Shown piece by piece: positions 38,701-45,186 of a DNA stretch of 64,000 nucleotides (position 1 is its first letter; every line of letters starts with the position of its first letter). The notes below the pieces were generated by a model. The model saw only the letters and a program-made list of their open reading frames with translations, made no database searches and was not told where the DNA came from. The translations under genes and the position numbers were made by a program. The stretch comes from Ariolimax columbianus (lineage: Eukaryota; Mollusca; Gastropoda; Stylommatophora; Arionidae). The stretch spans positions 42,243,793 through 42,307,792 of the forward strand of contig JAVGWX010000004.1 of assembly GCA_036924085.1 (NCBI GenBank), in the 5' to 3' direction.

Positions 38701-41700
38701 TGCCTCCTCGCTGCCTTGGATGTTGCAGTGTGATGGGACCCACTGTACCACTACCCTTTTTGGTGCGGACTGCTGGCACAGTTTGCAGAGTACTGCTCTT
38801 AAGTCATTAAGCTCAGTGTTTTTCTGGCTTTTTAGCGCTGTGACTACGGCGAGAGCATCTGTAAGCAGGACTATAAGGCTTTCATTTTCTTTGTGTGTCA
38901 CCATTTCTTCCACTGCCGCCCTCAGTGCCTCTGCCTCCACTCTGAAATTGCTTGTGTACTTACCAGTAGCGAATGACAGTGTTATTTTTCTGCCATTTGG
39001 TAGGTTCAGGAATGCTCCTGCCCCTCCGTTCTGTGTAGTGTTTGTTACAGAACCGTCGGTGTATGCATGGGTCCAGTCCATGCTTGGGTAGCTTTTCGAT
39101 ATAAAGCTTAGGGTAGTATCTCTCCTTTCTTTTTCAGTCTGGCAGTTTTTGTTTCCAATACCTGGTATATTTTCTACCACCTCTGGAAATATATCCTGCC
39201 TCCAGATAGGTTTTCGTACAGTAGTGATGGGTTTTGGTGTTGTTAGTGCGTTTATGGGATCTTCGTGCATCTTTGCTTTGGCTATTTCTGCAAAGTTTCT
39301 CCGCTTTAGTTTCCCATTTCCCAAATTGTTTAGTCTCTGGTGCATTGGATGGTCAGTCAGTCTTCGGAGTTTCTCTGACTGCAGCTGGGCTCTGCAGTCT
39401 CTTCTATCGGTCATGGATCGCAGTTTTGTAATCTTTTCAAGTTCTTCAATTGGCGTTGACTTCATGCCTCCTGTTATAACTCTCATGGCTTGGTTTTGAA
39501 GTTTGCTAACTTTATCGAAGTTCGCCTTTGCTGCTGTTGTCCATGCCGCAATGCCATACTCGAGAACTGGTCTCACTCTTCCAGTGTACAGTTTCTTTAG
39601 TATGCTTTCGTCTGCTCCCCAGCTTGTGCCAGCAAGTTTCCTCATGATTGCCATTCTTTCTCTGGCTCTCATTCGGTTTCTCTCGATCTGACTTTTCCAT
39701 GTCATGCGCCGATCAAATGTGACTCCCAGATAGTTTGGGTTGTCGTTTGGCTGCAGGAATTTGCCATTTAAACTTAATTTGGTATTTTGGGGTTTGATTG
39801 AAAGCGAGAATATTGTGAATGTGGTTTTCTTCTCGTTTATTTTGACCAGCCATGAGTTCGCCCACTCTTCCAGCAATGTTAGGGCCTGCTGCATCCGATT
39901 TCTTGCTATGGTGAGATTCTTTTCAGAGGTCCACATAGCCAGATCGTCTGCAAACATTGAGCTATGGACTCTTCTTGGTAATGTCGTTTATATACACCAG
40001 GAAGAGTGTGGGTGACAGTACTCTCCCTTGGGGTACTCCCTGCTCGAGTGTCACCTTTTTGTTCATCTGCCCTTGTTCTTGGACTCTGGCCGTTCTTTAT
40101 TTGAGGTAGTGGTTGATCCACTTGTACATTTTCCCACAAACATCACTTCTTCTAAGCTTGACTCTAAGTCCATCTTTCCAGACTTTGTCAAATGCCTTTT
40201 CCAGGTCCACCCAAACAGCTACTGTGTGTTTCTGTGCCTGGTAGGCATCTTCTATTTCCTGGGCTATGAGGATGACTTGGTCCTCAGTGGATCTGTGCTG
40301 TCTAAAGCCGGCTTGCTGTGGAATTAGTATTCGTTTTTCTTCCAGATGCCACATCAGTCTGGTGTTTATCATACGTTCCATCAGCTTGCCGACACAGCTC
40401 AGTAGGCTGATGGGCCTGTATCCATTTGGATCTGTTTTGTCCTTTCCTGTTTTTGGTACTGGTACAAGTACTGCATCTTTCCATGCCTGGGGTATAATTC
40501 CCCTTTTCCAGCTTTGGTTCAGGACCGATAGCAGTTTCCTCTTCGCTGTTTGGCCCAGCCCTATCAGCATTTTGTTTGTTATCCCGTCTTTTCCGGGAGA
40601 TTTCCTTTTCTTTAATGTTCTCATGGCCTCTTCCATTTCGCTCATTGTTAATTTGGCCATCATATTATCTTCAGGTGCCGTATTGATGTTGTCGTGCCCC
40701 TTTTGCTCTTCACTAATGTCTGACAGACCATCCAATGCATCAGAGACTAAATACATTTGGAAAAGGGAAACTAAAGCGGAGAAACTTTGCAGAAATAGCC
40801 AAAGCAAAGATGAGTGAAGACCCTGTGAACACCATAACAACACCAAAGCCCATCCCTACTGTACGCAAACCCACATGGAAGCAGCATATCATTCCGGAGG
40901 TGGTAGAAAATATACCAGGTATTGGAAACAAGAACAGCCAGACTGAAAAAGAAAGAAGAGACATAACCCTGAGGTACATAGCGGAAAACTACCCAAGCAT
41001 GGACTGGACTCATGCATACACCAACGGTTCTGTAACAAACACAACACAGAATGGAGGGGGAGGGGTATTCCTGAGCCTAACAAATGGTAGAAAAATAACA
41101 CTGTCAGTGGCAACTGGAAAATTCTCAAGCAATTTCAGAGGCACTGAATGCAATGAAAGCTAGATAGTCCTGTTTACAGATGCCCTGGCTGTGGTTACAG
41201 CACTAAAAAGCCAGAAAAATACTGAACTTAATGATTTAAGAGCAGTACTCTGTCAACTATGCCAGCAGTCCGCACCAAAAAGAGTAGTGATACAGTGGGT
41301 TCCATCCTACTGTAACATTCAAGGCAACGAGGAGGCAGACAGACTGGCAAAAGAAGGTGCAAGACTACCACAACCAGATTCTAGTGCGACATACGAAGAG
41401 TCCAAAAGGTTTATTAGGGCCAGATACATGGCCAAATGGGAAACAGAACATACTGGCTACACAAAAATGATGCCTACTACCAGTTGAATAGAAGAGAGCA
41501 GGTTGTGATCTTCAGACTCCGCACAGGCCACAACAGACTGAGGTACCATCTATTCAATAAACTGAAGATAGGTGGCACTGACGAATGCACCTGTGGTACA
41601 GGGAAAATGACCGCTGAACATCTGCTGCAAAATTGCCCGACATACAAGGACCCGAGACAGCACATGTGGCCATCACCAGTGCCAACACTAGACAAGCTCA

Positions 41701-44700
41701 ATGGCAGTGTCGACAGCCTCTAACAAATTCAAGTTGACGTCTGACAGCGTATGAAGAAGAAGAAGATATTCCATAACAGGATCAAGATGCTGATCAGCGC
41801 ATGAGCTGCAGTGGTCAGCAACCCATAGCTGGCTGTTAGCATCAGGGCCAGCGAACCAGACCCTTTTATACCTCCACGCTGTGATCCTGGATAACAGCAG
41901 GGCATACTGGCTAAGGAGAAGGGATCAAAGAGGGAATGCTAACCCGGTACTCAAAAAATGCTTGCTGAAGTCGGATGTGTTGGACCGAATGGTGCAAATA
42001 TCGCAGCCAAGCTGTAAACTATGACACAACGCATTCCGTTCTCTGGACTACATTCTGCTACTTCAGCCCTTTCAGGGTTTGGTAGTGGGAGATTGAGAAC
42101 GAACGAAGTCAAGCCAAGCCATATTCCATAACTGGAATAACCATGCTGTTGAAGGTGCTAGTTCTTGCTTTGTGATTTCTCATCTGCTGAAGTATGGATA
42201 GTTTAGCTAAATACTAATATACCATTTAATAATACAATGATTCTATGAGGAGCAGGTGGCCATGCAGTAGGATTCTGATCTTCTGGCCAAGGGTACATGG
42301 GTGCAAAACCCAAGTGGGTACCAAAGATGCAGCAGTGAATAAGCTGACAGCAGCCAGCAACTCATAGCTGGCTGCTTATATCTGAGTCAGTGACCCATAA
42401 CTGACTAAGACCCTATTCTGCCTTCAAGTTGTGGCCCTGAAAATAGACTGCCACTATGGAGCCTGATTAGGAGATTAGGGATTGAAGAGGCAAACCTGGT
42501 CCCAAAAATGATGTGCTGAAATTGGATGTATTGGACCGAAAGGTACAGATATCACAGTCTAGCTGTAAACTACAACACAAAGTCACAACATCCTTTTCAG
42601 AACTAATGCTAAAAAAAAAAAAATCAGATAAGGCGTACATTAGTTCTTATTGGGGATAAAATAAGAACCTACTCTGTACACCTCATGGCATCTCGAAGGA
42701 CAAGCAGCCTTTCTTCCCCAACTCTGTAAACCTTCCTTGGGGACCCAAGTAATTTGAATAAATACCGTTTCATGTCATATTCATCTGTCTTTCAGAGAAC
42801 AGAAGGGGCTCGGATAAATTGAAGGGCTCATCTGTGCAACAGTCTGGAAGAATTCAAGCACCTGGTTTGGACACCACAGAAGAGGCAGGAGGTGGACTTG
42901 ATGAAGCGTCTCTGATGTCCACCTCCGTGCCTATTTCTATGCCTGCACATGCTCAGAGTCTTAGAAATACATCTTATCTCGATGACGATTTTGAGGTTGG
43001 TGAACGTTTATTATTTTATTGTGTGTGTATAGTTGTAAGTGTAGGTGGGGATGGCGTGGCCTAGTGGTTAAGTGGCACGGCTCACAAGCCGAAGGTGCTG
43101 GGTTCGATCCCCATCATAGCACCAGCCGTTACCCCGGGGAAGCAAACCCTTAGAAAATGCAGGAGGAAGCAAACCCTTACATAAAAGGCATGCTGAAGTC
43201 GGATGCATTGGGCCAACAGATGAAAAATAAAAACCACAGTGCAGTGCAGAACCGTCTTGGGGATTAAAAAAATAAGGCGAACTCCCCAAAAAATATAAAT
43301 ATATAGTATAGGTTAGCTCGTCCAGACGAAAGATTCGATATTCTAGCACAAAACCGAGTGGAGCTTCGGAAACTGATCCAACAATCTGCAGTATTGGTGT
43401 CGCAATGACCTTTAAGGTTACAGGACTGATGATGATGATTATGTAAAGTTAGTGCTTGCAAAAGTGTTAAGAGTGCTTGCCTCTCACAACAATGGATTGG
43501 ATTCACGCTCCTTGCGCTGCATGTTCCAGTCTACGCAGCTGCAAATGGGCTTCAAATTCTCCACTAGCAAGGAAGGAAACTGAAATGCAAACGATCATAA
43601 AAATGAATGCTCTAACACTTCATCTTTGATGGCATTGTTTGTAATGGCATTATCTACCTCTATGGGAAGGAAGACTAAATTCTAGTCAGGCAAAATATTC
43701 TGATCAGACACGTTAGTCAGGGTCAGGCAAAATATACTGGCCAAGACCTTCACCTCGGCTTCCTGGTAGCCCTCCCTGGAAACGGGCTGTTTTCATGGCA
43801 GCCTGGCTAACGAGGTGAAGGATCGACGTGATCCCCGTAGTAGTGAGTGGCACGCAAATGATTCTTGATTCTAGGAACGAACATCATCATACAGGGGACA
43901 TTCCTAAAAGTGCTTCGTTCTACGTCCAAGCAACCAGCCAAGCGCATATATATATACAGAGTTCCAGTCAGGTATTGATTTTGTGTTCTTTGGATCTTTC
44001 CAGACAGAACACATTTTCTCCTTTAGTCACTCCCAAATCTAAAATCCTCTGCACATATGCATATTTGTGACCCTCTGTCTCTTCATCATTATGTAGACTG
44101 TCCATGACTGCCCTTATCAACTAACCCTGTCTCTCATCATTATGTAGACTGTCCATGATTGCCCTTATCAACTCAACCCTGTCTCTCATCATTATGTAGA
44201 CTGTCCATGACTGCCCTTATCAACTCAACCCTATCTCTCATCATTATGTAGACTGTCCATGACAACCCTTATCAACTCAACCCTGTCTCTTCATCATTCT
44301 GTAGACTGTCCATGACTGCCCTTATCAACTCAACCCTGTCTCTTCATCATTATGTAGACTGTCCATGACTGCCCTTATCAACTCAACCCTGAGAACCCAC
44401 GGGCTCTTTTACGTGCGCAGTGTGGACGCAGGACCTCCAAGTTTATCATCCATCTCTGGTAGGACAAGGTGTTCGATCTCACCTTCTTGGAACTGAGAGG
44501 ACATTTCTTCTTCTTCTTTTGCGTACACAGTCAGACAGTAACCATTATTTTTTCTAGAAAAGCGGCGGTCATCCTGAGGCTCTCGCCACTGCCATAGAGC
44601 TTGTCTTGCAGTTCCACTGGTAATGGCCACATCTGCTCTCTCTGATCCTCGTATGTCGGGCAGTTCTGCAGCAGATGTTCAGTGGTCATTTTACCAGTAC

Positions 44701-45128
44701 CGCACGGGCATTCGTCGGTACACCCTATCTTCAATTTGTTGAATAGGTGGTACCTCAGTCTGTTGTGGCCAGTGCGAAGTCTGAAGACAACGACCTGCTC
44801 TCTTCGGTTCAACTGGTAATAGGCATCGTTTTTGGTGTAACCAGTATGTTCGGTTTCCCATTTGGTCATGGAGAGGACATTTGAAACTTGCGGAACTCGA
44901 ACACAGACTGTTTCACACTTTCATTACTTAAGAGCCAAGTGTCTTACTTCTCAGCTATAGCAACCCCATTAAAGCTTTCTTTTAAACCCTAATTGTTCGC
45001 CTTCTATAACATGCCTAGTAGTGTGCAGTGGACCTGACCTTTCAAAAGGGGCCCTGTAATCTACATGGGGGATAATTATATGTGATCCATATTGGGATAT
45101 TTATACATGTATTCCACTTGTGGATATA

Positions 45129-45186
<58 letters not shown>

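Noticed and set aside
43036..43110. Functional tRNA gene
   Set aside because: A and B boxes are good, but the acceptor stem does not close, no terminator follows, and the same SINE body follows in two other copies.
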